A stretch of 63,288 nucleotides of DNA, taken from the NCBI GenBank assembly GCA_900073065.1, contig FJOG01000007.1:1938101-2001388 (forward strand). The letters are read 5' to 3'. The stretch is from Phialocephala subalpina (taxonomy: Eukaryota; Ascomycota; Leotiomycetes; Helotiales; Mollisiaceae). Below are positions 45,926-57,140 of this stretch, piece after piece (position 1 is the stretch's first letter; every line of letters begins with the position of its first letter). Made by a program: the position numbers and the translations under genes. The notes beneath the pieces were generated by a model. The model had not been told where the DNA came from and made no database searches. It saw only the letters and a list, made by a program, of their open reading frames with translations.

Positions 45926-46918
45926 TCAAAAATAGGCCGTATCAACAGCCACGACCCCCTCATCAACCAAATCATTCCCCGCAAACAGCCCCCCATTGGT
46001 AACATACAGCATCTTCCTCTCTTTCTTACTCCCTCTCCCAAACGCTGCACTCGTAGGATTCAAGAGCAACGTCTCATTCGAAATCAAACTTTGCTCGCCA
46101 TCTGGGGCCACCTTAACCACATATTCAGGATGTGTCGCAATCCACGCATTCCCTTCTTTGTCTAGTGCAAAATCATCGTAATGAGCTCCAGTGGTATCGG
46201 AATTGGTTATGTTGGCGATTACTTCAACCGAAGAAAGTTTGTTGCCGTAAGAATCGATGGCTACGCGACCGAAGATTCCGTAGGCCGAGTTGGTGAAGTA
46301 GAGATACGAGTCCTTGATTTTGAGACCGTTGATCCCGAGGTTCAGGCCTTGAGCTGTGCTAATGGGTTCGAATAGCGGGTCTGAGAACGCGATTCCGTAT
46401 TTGCCAGTCGGGAGATTGACTCTCCATACTGCGCCGATGGCAGAGTCTGCTGTAAGAACGAGATGTGGCGATTGAGGTATGCTAGCGATGCCGTTGAAGC
46501 TGGTGGAGTTTGTGACGTTGGCGATTCGGTGGACGATTGGGGTGGCGGATTGGAGGTTGATGGTCCAGACGACGAGTGTGCCGAGGATTGCGCGTGTGTT
46601 GACAAGATCCCAGGTTACTGATACGATGGCGAAGACGTCAGGAGTGGTTTCAGTGATTCCTGCGAGGCCGGTAGCGTTTGGGAAGGTGTAGAGGACTGAT
46701 GGATTTGGCGTTGATACGGTGGGGTCGATACTGAAGAGAGTTGTTACGCTCATGGAGGTGAGGAGGAGGTCAGAATTGGATCGGACTCTAATGTTTTCTA
46801 TAAAGGTGTTGTTTGGAAAGGTAAAAATGTTACGGATTGGCGTGCTGCGGGGCAAGATTGGGGAAGCCTCCAGTAGGAGAGGGGCGAACAGCAGCCCGAA
46901 TACGATAGAGACAAACAT
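45926..46918 (-). CDS. Secreted six-bladed beta-propeller protein (SMP-30/gluconolactonase-like)
   Basis: A single exon of 330 residues with a signal peptide (MFVSIVFGLLFAPLLLEASP). The body has repeated propeller strands: NTFIENIRVRSNSDLLLTS, GINGLKIKDSYLYFTNS, YDDFALDKEGNAWIATHPEY, KMLYVTNGGLF. It is typical of fungal secreted SMP-30-like proteins often found near secondary-metabolism genes. The family includes lactonases and proteins of unknown activity. Many N-x-S/T sites suggest N-glycosylation. No intron is seen. Confidence 0.8.
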   Translation of the reverse strand: MFVSIVFGLLFAPLLLEASPILPRSTPIRNIFTFPNNTFIENIRVRSNSDLLLTSMSVTTLFSIDPTVSTPNPSVLYTFPNATGLAGITETTPDVFAIVSVTWDLVNTRAILGTLVVWTINLQSATPIVHRIANVTNSTSFNGIASIPQSPHLVLTADSAIGAVWRVNLPTGKYGIAFSDPLFEPISTAQGLNLGINGLKIKDSYLYFTNSAYGIFGRVAIDSYGNKLSSVEVIANITNSDTTGAHYDDFALDKEGNAWIATHPEYVVKVAPDGEQSLISNETLLLNPTSAAFGRGSKKERKMLYVTNGGLFAGNDLVDEGVVAVDTAYF

Positions 46919-47714
46919 CTCGAATTAAGGATGAGACTTCTCGATCTCCATCAGATTGGAACCTTGATATCTTTATCAACCGGATGATAATGCAATATCA
47001 GCCTCGTCATAATTCTCAAAGGAGTTATCGAATTCGCACTATTGGTGAAATGCATGGCTGACAAGCGCTAACCGCTCCAGTGACCATGTTATCGGGTGTT
47101 GCACCCAAAACTCCTCGCACTTGCAGCTGCAATTAGCAATGGATACCAGAGTTCACAGCTCGAGATGCAAGAACGCGTGACACAGAAAGGACCTTTCTAG
47201 GCATATCATCCGCCTTGGGAGGCTCTGGACCGGAGAACTGCCGCTGAATTGCGTGCTTGAAAGGTTCCCGCTCTGCTCTATTTACGGAAAAACATGCATC
47301 AAACAGGATTCGGGAACCATGACAGGACAATTGAAGAGAGGTGCAACGGAATATGACAAAAATATGTGAGGAGAGAAGGCTGGCTAGGCTGCCGAAAGAA
47401 CCTCACTCGCTCGAAGAAGAGAGGTAATGGATAGGAAAGACAAAAACCAGAGAGAATCTAGCTCGTCTCCAATAGACGCAACTACCGCCACAAGTTAAAT
47501 ATGAAGAGCATTGGAAAAGGATTCTCTCCATGGAACGGTCCTTGAATCTTGAAAAGCAAGGTGCCTTGAGTTTTCTTGGGGGACTGTGGCTGCATCCAGG
47601 CCCCTCGAAGCTACTTGGCTCCTCTGCGACCCCCAAGCTGTGAAGTAGGGTTCGAGAGTTGCCTATATCTGGAAGAATCGGTACGTAGGAGACGAATAAA
47701 TCGACTATTGTAGC
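46919..47714. other. Intergenic, no gene recognised
   Basis: 800 bp. Only short frames of no clear meaning. Confidence 0.5.
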
Positions 47715-48346
47715 TCAAAAGGCAGAGATTCGAGAAGACTGCTCGCCATGCCCTGCTCCAACATCGGAAGGATATTCAGCGTGAAAAACATCGAAGGATT
47801 TGAAGATTCGTTCCAGGGCAGCGTTCAGCGGACTCGAAGATCCTAACATGAGCTCTGCAGATGCCATCATTGTAACGGAGCCTCTTCCATCAAGCGCGAT
47901 ACAGTCGAACAGAGCGGTATTCTTGGGATCGGTATCGACTCGGTTTCAATGCCCTCTCAATGTATTTCTTGCGTCGTAGATTGCATGGCCTCTGCAGTCA
48001 TATATCGATCGCCCTTCGTCAGTCGAAATCTGTCTTAATTTCGTCGCATGCCTTCCGGTTCCAAGCGATGTTGTGTATTCGATCGAGGTTTGTCTGGCAG
48101 ATCTTCTGAAATGTACGTCGATTGCCTTGATCGCCTGGAACGCCCAATTTCACCCGTAGACAACGTATGTAGCCTTGGAGAGCAGTCGTAGATGCGAGGG
48201 GAGAGAATAGGAGGATCGCCTGTGGGATACGCCGTTGAGTCTTGTTGTGGTTGAGAGAACTGTTTAGCTGAGTTGATGTTGGTTGAAGGGAGAAACGCGA
48301 CGGAGGCAAGAGGGAAAGAAACAAAACAAAGTGTCGCTCGCTTCAT
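47715..48346 (-). pseudogene. Broken small secreted protein gene (two frameshifts, one stop)
   Basis: Starting at 48346, MKRATLCFVSFPLASVAFLP is a signal peptide. Coding-like sequence then moves to a second frame (GYIRCLRVKLGVPGDQGNRR through WNRKACDEIKTDFD, to about 48020) and to a third (EGRSIYDCRGHAIYDARNTL, ending HAEYPSDVGAGHGEQSSRIS with TGA at 47717-47715). A TGA interrupts the third part after LRGH. No GT-AG pair repairs the shifts. The pieces, with several cysteines, look like one small secreted Cys-containing protein of about 200 residues, now dead. The family is unknown. Confidence 0.45.
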
Positions 48347-48957
48347 GGCGCCAACTTCACAACATCAACCGATTATCTTCATCACCTCATACAACGCCCA
48401 TTCTGGAGAGCTCCATTGCATCTAACAAACAAATTCGAGATGATGTCCTCTAGAAGTCATTCTACTTGCAGCTCCGTCACCACCATCGTCGCAGAGCGCC
48501 CGCGAACCATTGCCTTGGATAGAGTTACTGAGGCCAAACGATGCTTCATCTCGAATTGACGTCGACGCCTCCAGCTGCTTGGTAGCCTCCCAAAATGGGG
48601 AAGACATATGTGGCAGACCTGCGAGGATACCAAAAGCCGAAAGAAGCTTCAGAGAGCTGGAGAGGGCATGGTCATTCATATATCCAGACTACATCCATAT
48701 CCAAAGTCCGTTCCAAGTGACGGACTTCAGCACTCCGAACAAGACGTTTGATTGTCGCATTGTTAAATCTAGAGTATTTTTTTTGTCGAGCCAAGTGTCT
48801 TATTGATCAGTCCGGACAATTGATGGTCTCGAAACTGAACAAAGACGATGTGTTCGCGTTCGTCAATGTCTTTGTTATCCACAACGCGGCACCATGCATC
48901 ATTTACTTCTCCTCGAACATCACAAGTTCGATCATCACACTCGATTCTTTCGTCGCC
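48347..48957. other. Intergenic / promoter of the HExxH gene
   Basis: Contains a frame that runs into the next gene upstream of its chosen start; no independent gene is supported. Confidence 0.45.
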
Positions 48958-51775
48958 ATGCAGTCAGCCAGCCCCCCGTTAACGAAATTAGCAGAGATAT
49001 ATTCTCATCCAGTTGGACAAATCGGTTCCGTCAACCATGCTGCCATTGCGGATTATGTTCCTTACAAGAGTGGTCTCACTCCAATTACCCCCAACCCAAA
49101 TCCGCCGTTCCCGGATCTGGTGAACCAAAGAGCTTTGGAGAAATACCAGACAGGGCGATTTCAAGGTGAGCTTGGCCACACGACCCAGCACCGTTGCTAA
49201 CAAGACGAAGGCTTCACTGCGGCAGAACTGAGAGCTCTAGACAGCTTGGCGTTTGAGCAGCCAGACTTTCCAGATATGAGGCTCGAAGGCTTAGACGTTG
49301 ATCATGTCTTCAGGAGAGAAAATTGGCAAAATAGAAGAAAAGCTGTTCATCGAGCCCTTTGGCCACTAGGAAATGGCCGTCCAGGATTCTGGCATGTAAG
49401 TACCTCTGGATCGTAAAGAATTATCTGACCATGGAAGGTCGATACATATGTTGGTACACAAACGATTTGGGATATTATATTACCTTCTCTGAGAATCGCC
49501 ACTCTTGTACTCAACAATGCGCACACCTGGCCCTGGTGGGATGCTTTCCTGTCGAATCACATACCATTACCTGTGGGGAAGTAAGAAAATTCTTGCCTCT
49601 CCCCAGCTCCTGGAGCGCTCTCTCCGCGCATCCCGCTGACTTCCTCTTCTAGGCTCCCTGCGGACAAGCAACACATTCCTTGTCAATGGTACAGACTACG
49701 CGCAGCTCAAATAGTCAACAGCCCTGCAGGGAGAAAGGGCGTCCAAGATTACTTTCGTTCTCTGGCCGATGACATAATCTTCGACTTTGCTTGCGGCAGC
49801 TTTGATCCTGACTCCACCTTGCCCGATCCTGACGACTTTCATGGGCTGACCTGTGGTCCCACTCCCTGGTGGCAAAAGACAACTTGCAATATCAATTTTT
49901 ACCTAGTTGAACCTCTACTAAACCCGAAGATCAACTCTGCCGAAAGGTTACTCTGTCAAGCCGAGTTGGCTGTGACGATTCTGCACGAATTCTGTGTGAG
50001 TGTGAGATGGCCACACCACGAATGACGGCGCTAATGTTCTGTAGCATGCTCTATATACGCGTAGTGAGGAGTCCCTCGATCCGTACTTTGAAGATGAGGT
50101 TTTAGGAGAGGTGTAAGTCGACAATCATCTTGCAGTGCTAAGTTGCTAATGTTGAACAAATAGAGGATTTTCAATGGAGAAAGCAGTAAGTCTCGACATG
50201 CTACCAAAAGTAACGAATCTGATTAGAACCCTAGGTCTTTGGTGGCCGAACTTCTCAACTGAACGCTGCTTATATCAATCCAAAAGGGCTGCCATTTGGT
50301 GGGCAGATGAAGTGAGTTTTTATTGAGAACAGCTTTTGTCTTTGATCCTAAACATTTCAATAGTTTTGGGTGGAATAATTACGCAAGTTCAATAAACTGT
50401 CTCGCAGATCAGCCTATTCTAGAGCCCAAGCCTGCCAACTACAGGGAGGCTACTTCGTACCCCGTTCCAATCTCATACTTTCGCAATTTGCATGATCCTA
50501 CCTTCTGGCAAGCATATGTCCCCGTGTATGTTCCTAGATTGTTCCTCTGTCTGTAAGATGCTAATTTTGCACAGATGGGGTTCGACTTCATTGCACATGG
50601 GACCATTTACTGCAGGTTCATTATTTGACTTTGACACGAGTACCTTCCTTCCAATCATGCGAAGTCTTTCAACGCTAATTGATACAGAGCAGAGAAGATT
50701 GATCGAGACACCTCTTCTCACAGACCCAGTGATCACTCTATCCATGACTGACCAAGAAAAGGCCACAGCAAAGATCCAAATAGATCGGAATAACTCAGCG
50801 AGAACTATCCGACAGGATATGCAACTCAATAAAGACGACCGCACTTTCCGAGACAGACAATTCCTAAGCCAACAGCCTTTCCCATCTCCGCCTCCAACTC
50901 CAGCCTCTCAAACCCCCGTGTATGTAGAGCCACGCTTCGAACCACAACTCACACAATACGAATTCGACCTGATCTTCAATTACTTAGTCAGGTATCGAGA
51001 CGAACTTGCTCTCGATACGCTACATTTCGAGATCCCGGAGCATCAGCTATATTGGTATATTTTACGCAGCGGCTTCACAGGTCTCGAGGCATGGCAATGG
51101 CGCGGATTTTTGCAGGAATGTGAAAGATCGAACAAATTATTCTTGTGATTATCCCCTTTCTATCATATTATTCAGAACTGACTCGCCACAGCTGGACAGA
51201 GTATTTCGAACCTCCCACCCCCACCATCGGCATGGTAGAGCTAAACCCCCTCGGCTGGCCCCCTGTTCCTCAAAAATACAACTATAACCCTCAACAGCCT
51301 CCGCCAGGAACTCGCCTCCACGCCGTCTTTCAAGACTGGTATAGGTCCATGCATTGGCTTGGCGATCTAGAAGATCCTTATTCGGATAGTGTCTTTGTGC
51401 AGGGACAGTATGATTTCGATAAAGAGGTTTGTGTGTTTTTGGTTAGGAAGATTATGAGGGAGAATTGTCTGTGGACAGATCCGGAGATTACGGAGGTGGA
51501 GTTTGATGAGTGTTTGGGGTTTTGTGATAGCATGTTGTGGATGTGAGTTCCTTCCTTTTCTTTTACTGTGAGGGAGAGAGCGAGAGGGGTTGATGAGGGG
51601 AAAGTGAGGTTGATGCTAATGATTTTCTAGGAAGGGACCAAAGGGGATTGTGAGGAAGTCGGATAGAGGGTGGCCGCCTGTGGTTACATCTCCCTCGTAC
51701 TCAGCGCCCTCAACACCGTCACAGTCGTCGTCTGGGTCTCTATCCCTATCTGTAACGCTGGAGCGGAAGTTGTGA
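48958..51775 (+). CDS. Uncharacterised HExxH (zincin-like) protein, 11 exons
   Basis: Exons 48958-49165, 49211-49395, 49438-49580, 49653-49995, 50045-50112, 50164-50185, 50235-50311, 50364-50525, 50575-51144, 51192-51542 and 51631-51775 all join in phase, giving 757 residues. The striking motif is AVTILHEFCHALYT at about 286-299: HEFCH fits HExxH (His290, Glu291, His294), with the last His after intron 4. EDEVLGEVGFSMEKAVFGG follows, where a Glu could be the third zinc ligand as in gluzincins. The second half has a Gln/Pro stretch and a conserved-looking helical part (YEFDLIFNYLVRYRDELALD). No signal peptide or membrane segment is seen. I do not recognise a named family; a metallopeptidase role is inferred from the motif only. 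Confidence 0.75.
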
Positions 51776-52271
51776 GTTGGGCAGTGAGGCATGGAAAGGA
51801 GTGCGTGGGATGCCTAGGTCTTCTTGTCATGCGCTTGACTGCATTCTCTGGCAACCCCTGAATGTTTGAAGGTCCTGGATATTTAGTAACGGACATGAGA
51901 TGTTCTCACGTTGTCCCTGTTGTCCAATTTCTTCTGTATATAGAGACCGATCGGATACGTGTCAGTGTGCTAGAGATAAAAATTCCAAAGCCCATCATGT
52001 GACAGCTCAAATTCAAAGTAGATACTTCGCGGATGCCTCTTTGGAACGGATATATTTGCGAAAATTCGGTTTTGAAGTTCCATGTTGTATAGTACACCAC
52101 CAGCTGGCGTCGGGTGTCGTCCAGACATTTAAGGTTAAGGGGGCTCTGCTCAGCGGAATCTCGCTCCGTTACAGGGCCTTTAGCGCACCCTCGCACCTCA
52201 AACCTCCCCGAACCCCAACTTCGCGGCTTTCCCTCCACCATCGCGGCATTGCGACCGTCGCAACAACCACC
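51776..52271. other. Intergenic
   Basis: About 500 bp before the transcription factor. A frame is open upstream of its start, but no coding signal is trusted. Confidence 0.45.
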
Positions 52272-54376
52272 ATGTCGAAAGCAGGGACGAAGCGTCCATT
52301 GGAAACGATACAAAATCCAGACACAAGTCCGATTCACGACCGCGAAAGAGGTCCAAAAGTGTCGAAGACGGTCACTGCTTGTGAGTGAGTTCCGCAAGTT
52401 CCGAGGGAGGGGAGAGGCAGGAAAGTGAGGGGAGGGCTGATGAGAAACAGGCACAGAATGCCAGAGGAGGAAGATTAAATGCGATCTTACGACTAGAGGA
52501 GAGATCTGTGGGAGGTGCGAGAAGAAGGGGTTGGAGTGTGTTGTGAATAAGAGTTTGCAGGAGTTGTTGAAGGATGAAGCACAGTAAGGGATCACGAACT
52601 CATCTTTGCGACACCTCTCATGTCATATCAGATTGCTAATAAGGGTATAGATGGAAGAGAGACATCGAAAATAATGCCTCGACGACTCGAGATGCTGTCA
52701 CTGAGATCCTCAGAGTCCTCAATCTCCCACCTCTGGAAACCTTTGCAAACGGACAAGAGCGGGGAAACAGCCTGGCTTCTCCAAGTAATCAACGTCCAGC
52801 ACTCAATGTCAGATTTGCCTCCGAAGCAGAGAGCCCTGCAAACTCCATTCCTGGTCGGCGTGTCCCAGCAGCAATGGCTATGACGAGAGAGAATTCCCAG
52901 GAGCCAGAACAGGAGAATGGCTCCAGCACGATTGTCACGGATCCCATGGGAAGTCTTTACGAGGTCACCAAATTACGAAACCTGAGAAGCAATCCTCAAA
53001 GCAAGCCTCGTCAACGCTTGACGTCGAGTGATGAGGACTTTATTTCGACGGGGAAGGTCTCGGTTGAGGATGCTGAGCAGCTGTTTGATCATTTCTCGAA
53101 GTATCTGAATGCTTACCTTTGGGGTGGGATTGCATTAGTACATTCTGATCTCATGGCTGTGAGGCGTTCTTCCTCGTTGCTTCTCGCGGCCATACTTACG
53201 GTTTCTGCTCTTCATGTTCCTGGAATGGAGGATGTGTTCGACATTTGTTATGCTGAGCTCGTTGGGCTTATTTGCGACAGCATGCTCGACCGATATCATA
53301 CGCTCGACGGCATCCGAGGGCTGACGATAGGAGCATTTTGGTTAAGTGATCTGAGCTGGAAACTCTCAGGTCATGCTGTTCGCATCGCCACGGAGCTCAA
53401 CCTTCATCAAAGCTTCTCCAGGGCTATGAAGGGATCAGCTGATCATTTCGAGGGGGCCAGACTCTGGTTTCTCTTGTATGTCTGCGATCACCACTTCAGC
53501 ATCGCATACGGACGACCACCTGTCATCCATGAGAACAGCACCATCCTAAATCATATCACATTCCTGCAGCTGCCAGGAGTGACGCAGGCGGATCAACGGC
53601 TTCATAGTCAAGTGGCCATCTTTATCATTCTGACGGAGATTTACAACACGTTTGGACCCGATATTGAGGAACAATTGACAGAGGAGGACTTTGTTCGCGT
53701 CAGAAATTTCAACGATCGCCTTGACCAGTACCAGGCAAATTGGCAAGAGCGCCTGTCTCCAAATCAATACGTTGGGGCATATCCATCCAAAGGCGTCAGG
53801 CTTCACTGTGGTTACGCAAAGCTGCAGCTCAACTCTCTGGCGGTCAGAGGATGCAAGCTTGGTTATGAGGAGTTCTCGACGGCTCGTCGCGACCTCGCTG
53901 GTATTGCCATCTCATCCGCTGTGACGATCTTACGACTGACTCTCGAGGAGCCCGACATCACACATGCTCTCGTGGGAGTGCCATTGTACCTACACACAAT
54001 GATCACATATGCCACTGTCTTTCTGCTCAAGGTCTATCAGAGATGGGGCGCTCAGCTTGGGATTGATCTTGCCCTCATCAGAGACTTAGTCAGCAAAATC
54101 ATTGATCTTCTCCAAGGCGCGAGAGCAAGTCAGCGGCATCTCGCATATCACATCGCGAGTGGTTTGAGGAAGATGCTGCATCGATTCTCTGCCGCCGACG
54201 GACCAAGCTCCGGAGCAGTCTCAACACAAAATGCGACTTCAACCAACTACGATCCAGTCCTGGCAACTGAAGTTGCAGATTTTGGCCCTGTAGATTCATA
54301 CGGCAGTATTGTCGGCTATGATGAGTTCTTTCCGTTCGGTTTCTTCGATGTGCTCTCCGCAACAATCCCGGAGTAA
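52272..54376 (+). CDS. Zn2Cys6 fungal transcription factor
   Basis: Three exons (52272-52380, 52451-52583, 52651-54376) join in phase to 655 residues. The binuclear zinc cluster spans intron 1: CTECQRRKIKC and CGRCEKKGLEC (C-x2-C-x6-C, spacer of 8, C-x2-C-x6-C), at about 37-65, followed by a short helical linker (ELLKDEAQWKRDIE). The middle region (ICYAELVGLICDSMLDRY, GAFWLSDLSWKLSGHAVRIA, RLWFLLYVCDHHFSIAYGRP) is the fungal-specific regulatory domain. It should bind CGG-containing sites as a dimer. It lies 561 bp upstream of an MFS permease on the same strand, a common arrangement for a local regulator and its target. The regulated pathway is unknown. Confidence 0.9.
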
Positions 54377-54937
54377 CCCCGAAGGCATTACTCGCGACTC
54401 TGCGGAGTACCCCAGACGTTGCATGATGGATTTTGGGTACGTGCACCAGCGTGCTTCCCCGCCAGGTATCCATGACCTGGAGTTGTTATTTCAATTGATG
54501 TCACTGGTCACTCGTCCAGAATACCCGCAGCGGCTTTCTGTCCGCGCGGTATGGTACCCGCCGTTAAACCCTCATAGGAAGGATGGTTCCTGCGCCAAGT
54601 CGACCAAGTGGAACATTTCGGGGAGACTCTCGGTCTGGAGTCTCCAGAATTCAGCAAACGTGAAGATCCCCGTGGGGGGAGGCAAGTTTTGTTGGGTGTC
54701 AGGCAATTGCCGGTCATTTACCGATCGAGTACGTGGGGTCGAAGTGGGAACGACCCCTCGGTTCTTCCCCATATATAACACCTCTCACCGCAATAAGTCT
54801 TCTTCAGGATCCATTCGATTGTTTCCCGCCTGCGTCATCATTCTATATCTTTTTATCACTGTCGACATCCGTCCTGGTATACTTCAGTTGAGGCACAATT
54901 GATTCAACAAGTCCCACATCAATCGAAAACCAGCAAA
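54377..54937. promoter_or_regulatory. Intergenic region with permease promoter
   Basis: A TATATAA at 54772-54778 lies about 160 bp before the permease start. CGG/CCG triplets are frequent upstream (for example 54530-54565 and 54615-54635), compatible with binding by the neighbouring Zn2Cys6 factor, though no symmetric site is certain. Confidence 0.4.
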
Positions 54938-56425
54938 ATGGCGGACAAACAAGACATCGCCCACATGGAGTTGGAGAATTATCCCACGAAGAAGTTTGTG
55001 TCGGTGGAGGATGCAGAGACGGCTGAAGCTCTTGCGAATTACGTCCCCGGCACCGATGCTGAGAAGAAGCTCCTGCGGAAGATCGACCTTCGACTCATGC
55101 CAATCCTCTGGATCATGTACATTCTGAATTACGTCGACCGAACAAACATTGGAAACGCGAAAATTGCAGGAATGTCGAAGGATCTCGATCTCGACGACTC
55201 GCGATATGCATGGGCTCTCAGCATCTTCTTCATTGGATATCTGATCATGGAGGTGCCGTCCAACATGATCTTGTCTCGCTCTCGTCCTTCGATCTTTTTG
55301 CCCTCGATCATGTTGGTATGGGGAGCTTTGAGTGCTGCGATGGCCAGTATTCATACCTATGGAGCATTAATGGCTTTTCGGTTTGTTTTGGGATGCATTG
55401 AATCTGGATTTTTTCCAGGGGTCCTCTACCTTCTCTCATGCTGGTACAAGCCTGCAGAGATTGGCAAACGATTCGCGATCTTCTACAGTGCTGCAGTACT
55501 CTCTGGTGCCTTTGGTGGACTCCTCGCTGGCGCCATAACAGGAAATCTGGCTGATGCTCATGGAATTGATGCGTGGCGATGGCTTTTCATCATCGAAGGA
55601 GTTGCCACAGTCGGAGTTTCGATTATCGCCAAGTTCATTCTCCTCGACTTTCCGTCAACATCACCAGCGCTCAGCCTCGAAGAACGTCAATTGGCCACGA
55701 TCCGCCTTCTTGCAGCAGGCATGGAATCCGGCTCACACGATCCCAACAACAGACTCACTCATTGGCAAGCATTCAAGGCAGCTGTCTGCGATTACCGAAC
55801 CTTCCTCTTCATGCTCCTCTTCGTCCTGGATGTCGGCGCAGGAACGATTTCTTATTTCATCCCGACTATCACCCTCACACTCGGCTACAAGGGCACGACA
55901 GCTCAATACATGACAGTCCCCGTCTACGTCGTCGCAACAGTCTGCCTCAACATCGCTGCATACTCAGCAGACAAGCTCCAGGAACGTCGCTGGCACGTTA
56001 CGGCAGCCTTGGCGGTTGGATTCATTGCCTCGATCGTCTGTGTTGCAGTCACACATCCAGTGGTCAGGTATGCAATGCTCTGTTTCGTCGCAGCAGGTAT
56101 CTGGACTGCTCTTCCCCTCATTCTCGCATGGACAAGTGGAATCATCAACATGCCAGCCGAGAAGAGGGCTATCTGTCTTGCAATGGTCAATGCAGTTGGG
56201 AATCTGTCCAGTGTATATGGGAGTAGAATATGGCCGAGTACAACAGCGCCGCATTATACGCTGGGTTGGGCTGTCACGGCGGCGTTCCTGGGTGGTGGTG
56301 CGGTCATTGCTGCGTTGATTCCTGTTGTTTTGAAGGCGATTCCTCATTATGTTACAAGAGCTGAGAGGGAGCTGCAGGAGAGGAAGGAGGCTGCAGGGAT
56401 TCAGGCGCAGACTGATGAGGCTTGA
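54938..56425 (+). CDS. MFS anion:cation symporter-type permease (Dal5/Tna1-like)
   Basis: A single exon of 495 residues. It shows the family start EKKLLRKIDLRLMPILWIMYILNYVDRTNIGNAKI (TM1 with the DRTNIGNA signature), RYAWALSIFFIGYLIMEVPSN, FRFVLGCIESGFFPGVLYLLS, and WRWLFIIEGVATVGVSI at TM6. There are twelve predicted membrane segments with a charged central loop, and a cytoplasmic tail of Glu/Arg. Members carry allantoate, nicotinate, pantothenate and other small organic anions across the plasma membrane. The substrate cannot be told from sequence alone. Probably co-regulated with the adjacent Zn2Cys6 factor (inference). Confidence 0.9.
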   Translation: MADKQDIAHMELENYPTKKFVSVEDAETAEALANYVPGTDAEKKLLRKIDLRLMPILWIMYILNYVDRTNIGNAKIAGMSKDLDLDDSRYAWALSIFFIGYLIMEVPSNMILSRSRPSIFLPSIMLVWGALSAAMASIHTYGALMAFRFVLGCIESGFFPGVLYLLSCWYKPAEIGKRFAIFYSAAVLSGAFGGLLAGAITGNLADAHGIDAWRWLFIIEGVATVGVSIIAKFILLDFPSTSPALSLEERQLATIRLLAAGMESGSHDPNNRLTHWQAFKAAVCDYRTFLFMLLFVLDVGAGTISYFIPTITLTLGYKGTTAQYMTVPVYVVATVCLNIAAYSADKLQERRWHVTAALAVGFIASIVCVAVTHPVVRYAMLCFVAAGIWTALPLILAWTSGIINMPAEKRAICLAMVNAVGNLSSVYGSRIWPSTTAPHYTLGWAVTAAFLGGGAVIAALIPVVLKAIPHYVTRAERELQERKEAAGIQAQTDEA

Positions 56426-57140
56426 GAACTAGCTTATCTTACCTCTAGATCGTTTAAAGCGAATGAAATCGTGGACTGGTGCTGCCCACCTTCAATGAAC
56501 CGATTCAAAGTCTAAAATCTTCTTCGGCAAGTGCCTAAAATCTCTCGAGTCCGTGATCGATATTCTGCTTTCGGTACCACCTGTCACCAGGACCGACAAT
56601 GATTCCATGACTTCTCAGTGGGAACTCTCGCTGCAAGCGAGAGACAACGTGCACTGGAACCATGAAGATGAGGCTTTATGTTGCGAGATGGGACAATGCA
56701 TCCCCGAAGCCCGAAGTCCGTCTCCCACAAACAGATTAATTTGGTCTATATGTTCTGATCGCATTCTCGACATTCTTTGATGTGTCTTGGCGGGATTCAA
56801 TTGTATTCCGTTTTGGGGTGATGCTGCTCGAAGTGGATGTGATTGGCTCTAACCCGCTTTCGTATTTTCAACCTTGGCACTAACCCTGCATCGTATTGGA
56901 GTACGCTTACGAGATATGGTGCGTCAAGGATCGGCACGAAGAAGCTGATCGTTTCGATCCTGTCACGACATTAGGAATCGCACGAAGCGGTTTTAACTTG
57001 TTCAAAGTCCGTCATGGTTATATCCTAGCGGGGTATATATTGACCTTGCTACCGACTTCTCGTCAGCATTTCACTCCATCTCAAAAAACCCCCGAAAACA
57101 CTTCACCATCAACGGTTTCATAATTGCTACAGTCGTCAAG
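56426..57140. other. Intergenic with a perfect hairpin
   Basis: No gene is supported. CTCTCGCT-GCA-AGCGAGAG at 56625-56643 is a perfect 8-bp inverted repeat about 200 bp after the permease stop. A TATATAT at 57034-57040 lies about 100 bp before the next start codon. Confidence 0.5.

Noticed and set aside
55573..56226. 217-codon plus-strand frame inside the permease
   Set aside because: Shadow of the permease gene in another frame (Ser/Arg/His-rich, no motif).
56625..56643. Hairpin as a bacterial-type terminator
   Set aside because: Fungal genes do not use such terminators and no T-run follows; reported only as a hairpin.
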